64,000 nucleotides of DNA from Pseudomonadales bacterium (GTDB lineage Bacteria > Pseudomonadota > Gammaproteobacteria > Pseudomonadales > Porticoccaceae), in contig JACKOF010000001.1 in NCBI GenBank assembly GCA_024234435.1, positions 1,612,001-1,676,000 of the forward strand, given 5' to 3'. The notes beneath the pieces were generated by a model. That model was given only the letters and a program-made list of their open reading frames with translations, was not told the origin of the DNA and ran no database searches. Every line of letters starts with the position of its first letter. The first letter of the stretch is position 1. Shown in pieces: positions 9,671 to 18,443 of the stretch. A program made the position numbers and the translations under genes.

Positions 9671-9708
9671 TTGATCATATATTGCCTGCTGCTACGGTGA
9701 TTGATCAT
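9671..9708. promoter_or_regulatory. Paired TTGATCAT motifs in tetR/fabF divergent region
   Basis: Two copies of TTGATCAT (9671-9678 and 9701-9708) lie exactly 30 bp apart, about three helical turns. The cores TGATCA are palindromic. This could be the operator of the adjacent TetR protein. Confidence 0.4.
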
Positions 9709-9741
9709 TATCTGCAGTATCCGACAGGTTGTAACAATACT

Positions 9742-11007
9742 ATGAACTCACCAATTGTCATCACCGGCATGGGAATCATCAGCCCTCTGGGCTGCGGCGT
9801 CAAGCAGGTCTGGCAGCGCCTGATAGCCGGACAGTCGGGCATTGGCAAAATTGACCGTTTCGATACCGGGGAATTCCCTGTCAAGATAGCAGGTCAGGTA
9901 CCCGATATTACTGCTGATCATTCCGCCGGATTCGACGCTGACCTTATCGTAGAAAGAAAAGAGCGCAAAAAACTTGATCTTTTTACCCTCTATGCCATGG
10001 CAGCAGCAGACGAAGCCCTAAAACAGGCGAACTGGTTTCCTGAAACAGACGCTGACAAACAGGCCACAGCAACCATAATTGCAACTGGCATTGGTGGCCT
10101 GCCAACCATATCGCAAGCGCAGCAAACCCTCGATACCCGCGGTTACAAACGTCTGTCACCTTTTACCGCTCCGGCTTTCCTCGCAAATATGGCTGCCGGG
10201 AATCTCTCCATAAAATACGGATTTCAAGGTCCTCTTGGCTGCCCTGTAACTGCCTGTGCCGCCAGTTTGCAGGCCATAGGAGACGGCATGCGGCTCATTC
10301 GAAGCGGCGAGGCAAACATTGCGTTGGTTGGGGGTACGGAAGCCTGTATCAACCAACTGTCACTCGCCAGCTTTAATGCCTTGAAAGCACTCTCAACTGA
10401 GAACGAAGAGCCTGCAGCAGCCTCACGTCCATTTGATCAGGCACGCTCCGGATTTGTGATGGGTGAAGGTGCCGGACTGATGGTAATTGAGACACTGGAA
10501 CACGCTCAGGCCCGAGGCGCAATTCCCATTGCGATACTCAGTGGATACGGCACCAGCTCCGATGCCTACCATATTACCTCGGGCCGGGAAGACGGCTCAG
10601 GTGCAGCCACAGCAGTGAAAACCGCATTAAACATGGCAAGTCTCGAGGGGAACGACATTCAATATGTTAACGCTCACGCCACGTCCACGCCGGTAGGCGA
10701 TCTTGCCGAAGTAGCATCACTACGCCGTGTTTTTGGCAAGAGTCTGGCAGGCATACCCGTATCCTCAACCAAATCAGCTATCGGCCACCTGCTGGGTGCA
10801 GCTGGCGGCGTCGAAGCCATTTTTACGGCATTGACAGTGATTCACAACCAGTTGCCGCCGACGCTGAATCTGGACAATACCGACGAAGCCATGCGGGATC
10901 TGGATTTTGTACCGAACGTTACCCGTTCCCATACCGTGAATCATGCGCTGTGTAATGCATTTGGTTTCGGTGGCGTGAACGCGGCCCTGATTGTTAGCAA
11001 GATCTAG
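9742..11007 (+). CDS. fabF: Beta-ketoacyl-ACP synthase II (FabF-type)
   Basis: 421 aa condensing enzyme. It extends acyl-ACP with malonyl-ACP by decarboxylative Claisen condensation. The Cys-His-His triad is complete: C172 in VTACAAS, H312 in VNAHATSTPVGD and H349 in KSAIGHLLGAAG, with Lys344. The start MNSPIVITGMGIISPLG is chosen because the family begins there; an open frame runs upstream to 9385 but overlaps the TetR gene. It has no acpP or fabG beside it, so it is likely a paralogue with a special role, such as membrane lipid adjustment or chain modification, rather than the housekeeping copy. Confidence 0.9.
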   Translation: MNSPIVITGMGIISPLGCGVKQVWQRLIAGQSGIGKIDRFDTGEFPVKIAGQVPDITADHSAGFDADLIVERKERKKLDLFTLYAMAAADEALKQANWFPETDADKQATATIIATGIGGLPTISQAQQTLDTRGYKRLSPFTAPAFLANMAAGNLSIKYGFQGPLGCPVTACAASLQAIGDGMRLIRSGEANIALVGGTEACINQLSLASFNALKALSTENEEPAAASRPFDQARSGFVMGEGAGLMVIETLEHAQARGAIPIAILSGYGTSSDAYHITSGREDGSGAATAVKTALNMASLEGNDIQYVNAHATSTPVGDLAEVASLRRVFGKSLAGIPVSSTKSAIGHLLGAAGGVEAIFTALTVIHNQLPPTLNLDNTDEAMRDLDFVPNVTRSHTVNHALCNAFGFGGVNAALIVSKI

Positions 11008-11065
11008 CCCGCTGCCCCACCGGGCAACGGGTTTCACTGGCATGCGAGCATTACCGAAGGTAAAA

Positions 11066-11602
11066 CTATGGACTGCTGGAAAATTCTTCGTCCATGCGCT
11101 TGAACATGTAAATACCCATTTTGTTTTCATCATCAGAAAAGTGCTCGGTAATTCGCGCAATGACCTTGCAGGCACTGACTACCATTTGCTCGCAGTGCTG
11201 TTTGCCCTGAGGAGTCATTTCTATCAATTTTTCACGGCCCGAATTCGGGTCTTCAACAATCGTAATGTAGTTCAGCGGCTCTCGTGCCAATGCCCGAAGA
11301 GCTTTGGAAACGGTACTGCTGGTGATGTCGTACCAGTTTGTCATTAACCGAACCAGATCTTTGCGGCTGAACACCGTTTCACCGGTACGCAGCGCTTCCG
11401 AGCGCAGAATCCACATCACCACGGTCTGGTGGCGATCAAGACGGCCACATTCCATCAATCCCTTTTCAATTTTCATTCCGATCGAAAAGTGGATGGGGTA
11501 GAAATAATCCAGAAACATCTGTGGGGCCGAGTCCCGTGTTGCCGGTATTTCGGTAAAGTTGTTCCAGCCTTTGCTTAAATTCTTTTTCAAAACAGTCCTC
11601 AA
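11066..11602 (-). CDS. MarR-like winged-helix regulator
   Basis: 178 aa. A winged helix is visible at residues ~55-150: LDRHQTVVMWILRSEAL, SRKDLVRLMTNWYDITSSTVSKALRALAREPLNYI and the wing EDPNSGREKLIEMTPQGKQ. The MarR family is the best match, but the N-terminus (FLDYFYPIHFSIGMKIEKGLM) is less familiar. It is divergent from the aldehyde dehydrogenase-P450 operon and is likely its regulator; an ATAATAT-N7-ATATTAT inverted repeat lies between them. It converges with fabF. Confidence 0.75.
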   Translation of the reverse strand: MRTVLKKNLSKGWNNFTEIPATRDSAPQMFLDYFYPIHFSIGMKIEKGLMECGRLDRHQTVVMWILRSEALRTGETVFSRKDLVRLMTNWYDITSSTVSKALRALAREPLNYITIVEDPNSGREKLIEMTPQGKQHCEQMVVSACKVIARITEHFSDDENKMGIYMFKRMDEEFSSSP

Positions 11603-11648
11603 CCTATTGATTTACTTTCCAATACAGAAGCGATACGTCGGGTTTCTC

Positions 11649-11669
11649 ATAATATACCTCACATATTAT
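11649..11669. promoter_or_regulatory. Inverted repeat, candidate MarR operator
   Basis: ATAATAT-ACCTCAC-ATATTAT, a perfect 7-bp inverted repeat, sits between the MarR-like gene and the ALDH-P450 operon, just upstream of a TTGACA promoter box. Confidence 0.45.
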
Positions 11670-11692
11670 ACCCAACCTCAAATAGTTTCCAT

Positions 11693-11721
11693 TTGACACT
11701 ATTTCTATTGGAATATATTCT
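11693..11721 (+). promoter_or_regulatory. Sigma70-type promoter for ALDH-P450 operon
   Basis: TTGACA (11693-11698), a 17-base spacer and TATTCT (11716-11721) lie 39 bases before the TTG start of the aldehyde dehydrogenase gene. Confidence 0.55.
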
Positions 11722-11760
11722 CAAGATAACGACAATCATGTACATACGGGTAACCGAACT

Positions 11761-13158
11761 TTGAATGACACCGGACTTGAGCAGAGTTTCACTGAATTGC
11801 GTCTAGGCTACGCAGACGAACCTTACCCCGAGCTGCCGCGTCGTCTGAATGCGCTACAGCGGGTCAGATCACTGTTGCTGGAAAATGAACCTGCTCTTTG
11901 TGAAGCACTGTCTGACGACTACGGTTATCGCTCTGCGCATCAAAGCAGTTTTGCCGAAATTACCACAACGGTAAAGTCGGCAAATCACGCCATCAAAAAC
12001 CTGAAGTTCTGGATGCAACCGGAGCGACGCAACACCGATTTGAGCTTACGTATGTCCGGCGCCAGAAGCTTTACTCAGGCAATTCCGAAAGGTGTCGTCG
12101 GCATTATCAGCCCCTGGAATTTTCCGATTAATCTCACGTTGTCGCCATTAGTGTCTGTTTTGGCGGCAGGCAATCGCGCTCTGATCAAACCCTCAGAGAT
12201 CACACCCGCAACCTCCTCTTTAATCGCTGAATTAATAGCGCAGTATTTTCAACCCACCGAAGTCGCTGTGGTTTGCGGCGGAGTTGAATTGGCGCAAACA
12301 TTTATCAGACTCCCTTTTGATCACTTGATCTATACGGGAGGAGCAGCTATCGCACGTGAAATCATGCGCGCTGCTGCAGACAACCTGGTGCCATTAACAC
12401 TGGAGTTAGGTGGCAAATCGCCCGTTGTTGTGAGTGATTCAGCTAATCTTAATGTGGTTGCTAAACGTGTTGCCTTTGGCAAATATTTCAATGCCGGACA
12501 GATTTGTATAGCCCCGGATTACCTAATGATTGGAAGTGACAAACTGGAAGAATTTCTCTTGCTTCTCATGAATGCAGTACACAAAGCCGATGCTAATACT
12601 GGCTCAAATACCAGGGATTCTGTGGCAATAATCAATGAGCACCATCGGCAGCGATTACAGAATATGGTCAACCAGGCAGAAGAACTGGGTGCGCGTATTA
12701 TTCACATGGGCCTTAAGAATAGCCCCTACCAGCTGTTCGTCGTTATCGATCCGCCGGAAGGTAGCCTTATCAACCAGCAGGAAATATTCGGCCCGGTCCT
12801 CACAGTAAAAACTGTCAACTGCTTTGAAGACCAAATCACGTATATTCGTAAACAGCCAAATCCACTCGTTATTTATTACTTTGGCAACAACAAAGACGAG
12901 TTCGAGCAACTATCAACACAAACCCGATCAGGCTCGCTCGTGAAAAACGACATAATTTTCCAATATGCCAATGATGACCTGCCTTTCGGAGGAGTCGGCA
13001 GCAGTGGCATGGGCAAATATCGCGGTATTGACGGCTTTAAAGAATTCTCACATAACCGCGCCATTTTCAAAAGCGGGTTTATCGATGTTTCAGGGCTGGT
13101 AACACCGCCCTACCCAAGCTGGTTCAAAGTCGTTAACAACATAATGAGAAAACTATGA
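11761..13158 (+). CDS. Aldehyde dehydrogenase, coniferyl-aldehyde-dehydrogenase type
   Basis: 465 aa NAD(P)-dependent enzyme oxidising an aldehyde to the acid. It has PWNFPI (cofactor-binding region), E215 in LELGGKSP and catalytic C249 in FNAGQICIAPDYL. The short form and PFGGVGSSGMGKYRG near the end are typical of CalB-like enzymes. The start is a TTG with no strong ribosome site; no in-frame ATG lies close, so this start is moderately sure. The stop overlaps the P450 ATG (ATGA), so the two are coupled. The aldehyde may be the product of the P450 hydroxylation, but this is inferred. Confidence 0.88.
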   Translation: MNDTGLEQSFTELRLGYADEPYPELPRRLNALQRVRSLLLENEPALCEALSDDYGYRSAHQSSFAEITTTVKSANHAIKNLKFWMQPERRNTDLSLRMSGARSFTQAIPKGVVGIISPWNFPINLTLSPLVSVLAAGNRALIKPSEITPATSSLIAELIAQYFQPTEVAVVCGGVELAQTFIRLPFDHLIYTGGAAIAREIMRAAADNLVPLTLELGGKSPVVVSDSANLNVVAKRVAFGKYFNAGQICIAPDYLMIGSDKLEEFLLLLMNAVHKADANTGSNTRDSVAIINEHHRQRLQNMVNQAEELGARIIHMGLKNSPYQLFVVIDPPEGSLINQQEIFGPVLTVKTVNCFEDQITYIRKQPNPLVIYYFGNNKDEFEQLSTQTRSGSLVKNDIIFQYANDDLPFGGVGSSGMGKYRGIDGFKEFSHNRAIFKSGFIDVSGLVTPPYPSWFKVVNNIMRKL

Positions 13159-14408
13159 ACAGTTCAACATCCACATATAGCACGCAAGACATCAAGTCAT
13201 TGGTTAACGATATGCTGCTACCGGAGAATATCAGCAACCCTTACCCTCTGTATAAAGTATTGCGCTCTCTCCCCCCGGTGAAAGGCTTGCTGGATTACCC
13301 GCCAGGCAACGTACCAGGCGTGGATACACCCTTCCCTTCATGGGTAGTTACCCGGTATGACGATGTAGATTATGTATTACAGCACCCCGAGTTATTTTCA
13401 TCTCAAGATCCAATGCAAGCGAATTCCAGCGCCCCGAGCCTGATGCTGGTAAACCACGATAACCCAAGACATGCCGAACTGCGCAATCTCGCACGGGTCG
13501 CATTCACACCAAAGCGTATCCACGATGATATTGTCGACCGGTTGCGAGCCGATGTTATCGATATCGTTGAACAATCAAAAGGCCGAGACATTGATTTTAT
13601 GGTCGATGTCGCCGGTGTCATTCCTCCCCTGGTCATGACCTACCTGATGGGTTTACCCCGCGAAGATCACCACAAACTGGTGCGCTGGGCAAATGCCTTT
13701 ATGGTGTCTTCAAGTTTTACCCCTGAAGAGCGTCAAACCTGTAACCGGGAGGTTTTTGACTACTTTGTTAACAAGGTGGAGCAGCGTACGGCCGACATTC
13801 TTGCGGGCAAACCGGTAACAGATGACCTGATGACCGCCTTCATCAATGCCGAATATGAGGGTAAAGGGCTAACTAATGATGAAGTGATACTGTTCTGCAT
13901 CACACTGGTTGTGGCCGGAGCAGAAACAACCACCTATTTTCTGGGTAATTTATTGGGTGTTTTACTTGAAGACAGGCAATGGTTTTCGAAACTAAAAAAT
14001 GATCGCTCCCTGATCAGGCCTTTTATGGAGGAGTGCCTGCGCCGGGACGGTCCCCCACAGCGATTGTTTCGTATCGTCACCCAAGACTGTGACCTTGACG
14101 GCCAAAAACTAAAAGCTGGCGATTGGGTGGCCTTTTTTATGGCTGCAGGAAACCACGACCCAAGTGTTTTTGAAAATCCGGAATGCTTTACTCCGAGTCG
14201 CAAAAATATTTCCAAGCACCTGACCTTTGGCAAAGGTATTCACCACTGCATGGGAGCACCTCTGGCACGAGTAGAAGCTGAAATTATGCTGAATGTCATT
14301 CTGGATCAATGTTCAGCGATCATTGGCGACATTAAGGATTCGCGCCGACAGTCCGGAGGCTTACTGGCCTACGGGTTTGACACACTGCCTTTACGATTAA
14401 TGCATTGA
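13155..14408 (+). CDS. Cytochrome P450
   Basis: 417 aa soluble bacterial P450 that inserts one oxygen atom into a C-H bond. Seen motifs: I-helix AGAETT (residues ~255-260), ExxR in EECLRRDGP, and the haem loop FGKGIHHCMGAPLAR with axial Cys365. Electron donors are not adjacent; no ferredoxin gene lies in this operon. It overlaps the aldehyde dehydrogenase by four bases and precedes an NTF2-like protein, so the operon probably oxidises a small hydrophobic molecule via alcohol and aldehyde. The substrate cannot be read from the sequence. Confidence 0.93.
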   Translation: MNSSTSTYSTQDIKSLVNDMLLPENISNPYPLYKVLRSLPPVKGLLDYPPGNVPGVDTPFPSWVVTRYDDVDYVLQHPELFSSQDPMQANSSAPSLMLVNHDNPRHAELRNLARVAFTPKRIHDDIVDRLRADVIDIVEQSKGRDIDFMVDVAGVIPPLVMTYLMGLPREDHHKLVRWANAFMVSSSFTPEERQTCNREVFDYFVNKVEQRTADILAGKPVTDDLMTAFINAEYEGKGLTNDEVILFCITLVVAGAETTTYFLGNLLGVLLEDRQWFSKLKNDRSLIRPFMEECLRRDGPPQRLFRIVTQDCDLDGQKLKAGDWVAFFMAAGNHDPSVFENPECFTPSRKNISKHLTFGKGIHHCMGAPLARVEAEIMLNVILDQCSAIIGDIKDSRRQSGGLLAYGFDTLPLRLMH

Positions 14409-14476
14409 ACAGCAACTATTGCCCAATCTGGTTAGGGGAATAGAGCCGAAACAACTCTTGAGAATAAGGATACGTT

Positions 14477-14902
14477 ATGAACAATAATGAAATGAAAGTG
14501 TTAGAAGAAAACAACCTGGCACTCACACAGGAGATATTTGTCCGTTTTGGTGCCCACGATATCGACGGAATTGTAGAGCTGCTTCACGATGACGCCACGA
14601 TCGAATTCTACGGCCCTTCCGAAATACCTTATGCTGGCGAATATCATGGCAAGGATGAGTGTCGCGGCTTCTTTTCTACTGTGCTTTCATCTGTCGATAT
14701 TCATGTATTTGATGCCGAAGACTTTATATGTGAAAACGACAAAGTCATTGTGGTTGGCAAGCTGCGCCTGACTACAAAAATCAACGGCAACGAAATCAAA
14801 TCACCCTTTGTACATGTCATCACTTGTAAAGACGGCCGTTGGTTTCGCTTCAGAGACTTTATGAATACTTCCGTTGCACAGAAGGCTTTTGCACCCCAAT
14901 GA
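14477..14902 (+). CDS. NTF2-like / SnoaL-fold protein
   Basis: 141 aa with the alpha+beta barrel pattern of ketosteroid isomerase, limonene-epoxide hydrolase and SnoaL proteins (NLALTQEIFVRFGAHDIDGIVELLHDDATIEFYGP; later RWFRFRDFMNTS). Such folds isomerise, hydrolyse or bind small hydrophobic ligands. It is third in the ALDH-P450 operon (68-base gap, with GAGAATAAGGA before the ATG) and overlaps the next gene by four bases. It may act on the P450 product. The reaction is unknown. Confidence 0.75.
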   Translation: MNNNEMKVLEENNLALTQEIFVRFGAHDIDGIVELLHDDATIEFYGPSEIPYAGEYHGKDECRGFFSTVLSSVDIHVFDAEDFICENDKVIVVGKLRLTTKINGNEIKSPFVHVITCKDGRWFRFRDFMNTSVAQKAFAPQ

Positions 14903-15276
14903 TGCCTAACCACAGAAGCATTTACTTTTCCGACATCGGGCTGTTTTTGGTACTGGCAACGCCGTGGCTGAACGAAGCTGTTATGGATATCTTACTGAGC
15001 TTTGGTGACAGCAGCTTTTACGTTGGCGCTACACGCGCCAGTTTAAACACTTTTATGGGCGTGGCCGGAGTACTCGGCCTTGGTTTTGCTGCCTTGCGCT
15101 TGCGTATTGCCGATAGTCGGGACGTCGTCAGCATCAGCGCACTGGTAAAAATTGCGTCTTCAATATGGTTATTTATGCTGTTTTACAAAAGTGTGTCTGT
15201 TGCTTTTTTAGTGCTTGCGGCCGCCGATTTTAGCGCTGCGCTGATATTGATTGCCTGCTTGATAAGGTCTCGATAA
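14899..15276 (+). CDS. Small membrane protein of unknown function
   Basis: 125 aa with about four predicted transmembrane segments (IGLFLVLATPWLNEAVMDIL, FMGVAGVLGLGFAALRL, a segment near SALVKIASSIWLFML and VAFLVLAAADFSAALILIACL). I do not recognise the family. The start at 14899 overlaps the NTF2-like stop (ATGATG context), placing it last in the P450 operon; an upstream in-frame ATG at 14839 lies inside the preceding gene. It might bind or transport the operon's substrate, but nothing in the sequence shows that. Confidence 0.6.
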   Translation: MMPNHRSIYFSDIGLFLVLATPWLNEAVMDILLSFGDSSFYVGATRASLNTFMGVAGVLGLGFAALRLRIADSRDVVSISALVKIASSIWLFMLFYKSVSVAFLVLAAADFSAALILIACLIRSR

Positions 15277-15298
15277 CCCTTACCAAGTAAGCCGAACA

Positions 15299-16168
15299 TC
15301 AGGTTTGTTGCGAGTCATCTGATGGCAAAGAACCTGACGGCAATATATCATCGGGTGAATGATGAGTTTCAGAAAAGGGCTGATTTGTACCTTGCTCGGA
15401 TGATTGCGGCAGTGAACCTTGAATGGGCATAACAGCCCGAGTCTCCCATTCAAAGCGCGGCAGAGATGAAAATCCCGCTTTTAGTGTTTCATCCCAGGAG
15501 CGTTTAATTTCTCTCAGGTATTCATCTTCCACTTCCATTTTTATGTAATGGTCAGTATCAAAACTATCCTTTTCATACACCAATACTTCAATGGGCGGCC
15601 CCACCGTCGCATTCGATTTAATGGTTGAATCCATCGAAACAATGGCGCAACGGGCAGCATCTTCAAGTGAAGTATCTGCGGAAATAATACGATCCAGAAT
15701 AGGCTTCCCGTATTTGCTTTCGCCAATCTGCAGATAAGGCGTTTCCTCGGAAGCAGCAATAAAATTACCCGCCGGATAGATCAGATAAATGGCGTGCCCG
15801 CCACCACGAATTTGACCACCAAGAATCAGAGATGCCGACATATCAACCCCGCTGCCACTCGCCGCTTTCTCCGCTAATACCTGCTCATTGCGATTAACCG
15901 CAGAAACATAACGGGCAGCCTCAAACATTTTGTTACAGGTTAACAAGCTGGTTTTACCGGGATCTTCTAAATCTTGCTCAAGCTGACTGATCACAGCCTG
16001 AGTGGTGGCAAGATTGCCTGCACTCAATATACAGAAAACCCGATTATTGTCTGGCCGGAACACATGCATTTTGCTGTATGAAGACAGCATGTCTGAACCG
16101 GCATTGGTGCGAGAATCAGAACAGAAGACCAGGCCATCATTGACCACCATTGAAAGACAATAAGTCAT
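15299..16168 (-). CDS. Anbu, bacterial proteasome-homologue peptidase
   Basis: 289 aa Ntn-hydrolase of the Anbu/BPH family, related to HslV and the 20S proteasome beta subunit. The start MTYCLSMVVNDGLVFCSDSR is diagnostic: removal of Met exposes Thr as the nucleophile, and the Asp and later Lys region fit the fold (SDSRTNAG; SYSKMHVF). The C-terminal ~40 residues (SSEQGTNQPFSETHHSPDD...) are a low-complexity tail beyond the core. Anbu particles are open helical or ring assemblies with poorly defined substrates. Here it is divergent from an ATP-grasp/GNAT/MATCAP operon, in line with the known tendency of anbu to sit near ATP-grasp and transglutaminase-like genes. Confidence 0.9.
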   Translation of the reverse strand: MTYCLSMVVNDGLVFCSDSRTNAGSDMLSSYSKMHVFRPDNNRVFCILSAGNLATTQAVISQLEQDLEDPGKTSLLTCNKMFEAARYVSAVNRNEQVLAEKAASGSGVDMSASLILGGQIRGGGHAIYLIYPAGNFIAASEETPYLQIGESKYGKPILDRIISADTSLEDAARCAIVSMDSTIKSNATVGPPIEVLVYEKDSFDTDHYIKMEVEDEYLREIKRSWDETLKAGFSSLPRFEWETRAVMPIQGSLPQSSEQGTNQPFSETHHSPDDILPSGSLPSDDSQQT

Positions 16169-16513
16169 TATAGTGTCTCTTCACTCATAGCTTTTGATTC
16201 GACTCTACTCTAATTAAAGGTCGCGGGGAAAGTTTTTCAAAAAAGTATGCCTCAATGCAACCATTTATCTGGCTATCAAAAACTGCCCCTGCAGGAAATA
16301 ACAGATTATTTGTTATAGTGCACGGAATATACTTGCCAGCAACTCAAAACAGGTATAAATAACATCTTTGGTTAAATTGGTGCCTCATCGCCCGCAATGA
16401 TGCATCAAGTATAGCTTCAACCTGCTATAAACTGACGCCAATGTATCGATTTTTTTACATATTATCGCGGCAACAAAACTATCCAGGCCAACGCCTGCAG
16501 GAGAACATACTGC
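16169..16513. other. Divergent intergenic region between anbu and the ATP-grasp operon
   Basis: 345 bases with no gene. It must hold promoters for both directions. TATAAA-like boxes occur near 16356 and 16428 on the plus strand but lack convincing -35 partners. No strong palindrome was found. Confidence 0.4.
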
Positions 16514-17956
16514 GTGTTTAAAACACTTGTGGTGGTTGATGACAACCTGCCCACTCTGCTAGAAAGCCTACCAGGGGCTATCAGTTTCGAAGAATACCTT
16601 CGCGACTACCCAAAGCTAAATGAGCCCAAAACACGGATTATCAACTTGTGCGATACCACGCGCTATCTCAGTAAGGGTTACTACTGCTCCCTGCTGGCCG
16701 AGGCACGCGGGCACAGCGTGCTGCCGAGCGTAAAGACTATCAACAAGCTGCGCGGTGATGACAACCTCTGGTCCATAGATTCCCGCCTTTCTCATCTGGT
16801 ACCAAAAGACGACACTGAAAGTGTACTGATCTGCTTGGGAAAAGTAGCTGCCCCTCATTGGCAAAAACTGGCAACACGGATTTTTCAGCGCCATCCCACC
16901 CCCTTGCTTAAACTGAAAGTGCACCGGGTAGAAGATCAGCGGCATTTAAACCTTCAGCGTTGCTCGTTCAACGAATTGAGCAGCGATGAGCATAACCTTT
17001 TATTGGAGGCTTTGGAGGACTATACAAAATCAACCTGGCGCAAGCATGACACAGGTAAACGCTACCGTTGGGATATGGCCATTCTGGTTAATCATAATGA
17101 AACCGTTCCTCCCAGCAACAAGGGAGCAATCACCCGTTTTGTCAAAGCGGCAGCCAAGCTGGGCATTAACGCTCAACCTGTCTCTGTTGATGACCTGCTC
17201 AGTATCGAACAATACGATGCCCTGTTTATCCGGGAAACAACGGCTATTGACCACTACACTTATCGTCTGGCTCGCAAAGCGGAAGAGAACGGCTTGGTGG
17301 TGCTCGATGACCCCGATTCAATTTTGCGCTGCTGCAACAAAGTGTATCTGCACGACGCCTTCAATTACCAGAAAGTACCCAGCCTCAGTACGCGGGTGAT
17401 CAATTCCCTCTCTGAAACATCCCTTGACGAAATAGAACAACAATTTGGCTATCCACTGGTACTGAAAATGCCGGAGGGATCATTTTCCAAAGGGGTGTAC
17501 AAAATAGAACAACGCCAGATGCTTAAGGAAAAGCTGGCCGAGCTATTTCAGGATTCGGCACTGGTACTGGCACAGGAATATCTGTATACCGACCATGACT
17601 GGCGCGTTGGCGTACTCAATGGCCGAGCCATATATGCGTGCAGATATTATATGGCACGCAATCACTGGCAGATCTACAACCACGGCTCAAAACGATTTTC
17701 TTCCGGAAATTACGATACCCTGCCAACTTTCGAGGTACCCAAAACGGTGTTGGATGCGGCGCTAAAGGCCTGCAAGATTATCGGCAGCGGTCTGTATGGT
17801 GTGGATATAAAGGTTAGCGACAATCGCGCCTATGTACTGGAGGTCAATGACAACCCCAGTATCGACCATAAAGTCGAGGATGCCTATCTCGGTGAAGAAT
17901 TGTACATGCAAGTGATGTCAGAATTTCTGCGGCGCCTGGAACTTCGGGGTCGATAG
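16514..17956 (+). CDS. RimK-like ATP-grasp ligase with RLAN domain
   Basis: 480 aa. Residues ~1-190 are the RLAN domain (RimK-like ATP-grasp N-terminal; note NLCDTTRYLSKGYYCSLLAEARGHSVLPSV). Residues ~200-475 are an ATP-grasp ligase: KMPEGSFSKGVYKIE (nucleotide loop), AQEYLYTDHDWRVGVLNG and GVDIKVSDNRAYVLEVNDNPSID with the Mg-binding Glu and Asn. Relatives join amino acids, often Glu, to a peptide or protein terminus. The start is GTG, 9 bases behind GGAGA. The GNAT gene follows after 2 bases. The acceptor is unknown; a protein-tagging role is inferred from the MATCAP-type peptidase and Anbu beside it. Confidence 0.88.
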   Translation: MFKTLVVVDDNLPTLLESLPGAISFEEYLRDYPKLNEPKTRIINLCDTTRYLSKGYYCSLLAEARGHSVLPSVKTINKLRGDDNLWSIDSRLSHLVPKDDTESVLICLGKVAAPHWQKLATRIFQRHPTPLLKLKVHRVEDQRHLNLQRCSFNELSSDEHNLLLEALEDYTKSTWRKHDTGKRYRWDMAILVNHNETVPPSNKGAITRFVKAAAKLGINAQPVSVDDLLSIEQYDALFIRETTAIDHYTYRLARKAEENGLVVLDDPDSILRCCNKVYLHDAFNYQKVPSLSTRVINSLSETSLDEIEQQFGYPLVLKMPEGSFSKGVYKIEQRQMLKEKLAELFQDSALVLAQEYLYTDHDWRVGVLNGRAIYACRYYMARNHWQIYNHGSKRFSSGNYDTLPTFEVPKTVLDAALKACKIIGSGLYGVDIKVSDNRAYVLEVNDNPSIDHKVEDAYLGEELYMQVMSEFLRRLELRGR

Positions 17957-17958
17957 GT

Positions 17959-18432
17959 TTGAACCCCATTATCGTACGCAAGGCAAAGATCCGGGATAAA
18001 AGTGCGCTTCTCCACGTTGAAGAGAAGTGCTTTATAACCGACAGAATCAATGCCCGGCAAATGACCTATTTACTGACAAAGGCCAAAGCCATCACCTGGG
18101 TAGCTGTCGCTGCCGACCAGGTTGCCGGATACGGCCAATGTCTGATTCCCGAACAGCCAAGGCCGGCCCGACTCTACTCTCTTGCCGTATTGCCGGAATA
18201 TCGCCGCCAGGGTATCGCTCACCAGTTAATGGGAACGCTACTGAGCGAACTGATATCACTCAACTATTCCCGCTGCAGGCTCGAAGTCCGCTGCAGCGAT
18301 CACGGTGCACAGACTTTCTATCGCTCAATGGGATTTAGTATGATTTCCACGCTGCCAGCTTATTATGAAGATGGCGAGAATGCCTTGCGAATGGAATGTA
18401 TACTCAGGCAAACAGCCACCTTCGACGTATAA
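17959..18432 (+). CDS. GNAT-family N-acetyltransferase
   Basis: 157 aa with the acetyl-CoA-binding motif A (ARLYSLAVLPEYRRQGIAHQLM: the RRQGIA pyrophosphate loop) and motif B (YRSMGFSMISTLPAYYEDGENALRMEC). It resembles RimI-type enzymes that acetylate an alpha-amino group. The start is TTG, two bases after the ATP-grasp stop, with AGG just before it. The gene overlaps no other but ends 12 bases before ptsP. Its pairing with an ATP-grasp ligase suggests it caps or modifies the same peptide or protein; this is inference. Confidence 0.85.
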   Translation: MNPIIVRKAKIRDKSALLHVEEKCFITDRINARQMTYLLTKAKAITWVAVAADQVAGYGQCLIPEQPRPARLYSLAVLPEYRRQGIAHQLMGTLLSELISLNYSRCRLEVRCSDHGAQTFYRSMGFSMISTLPAYYEDGENALRMECILRQTATFDV

Positions 18433-18443
18433 GCGACGGCCCT

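Noticed and set aside
9385..9741. Open frame extending the FabF protein by 119 residues upstream
   Set aside because: It overlaps the TetR gene on the other strand, has no family match, and FabF proteins start at the MNSPIVITGMG position.
11007..11025. GCCCG-N9-CGGGC as a fabF terminator
   Set aside because: The stem is only 5 bp, and no T-tract follows on either strand.
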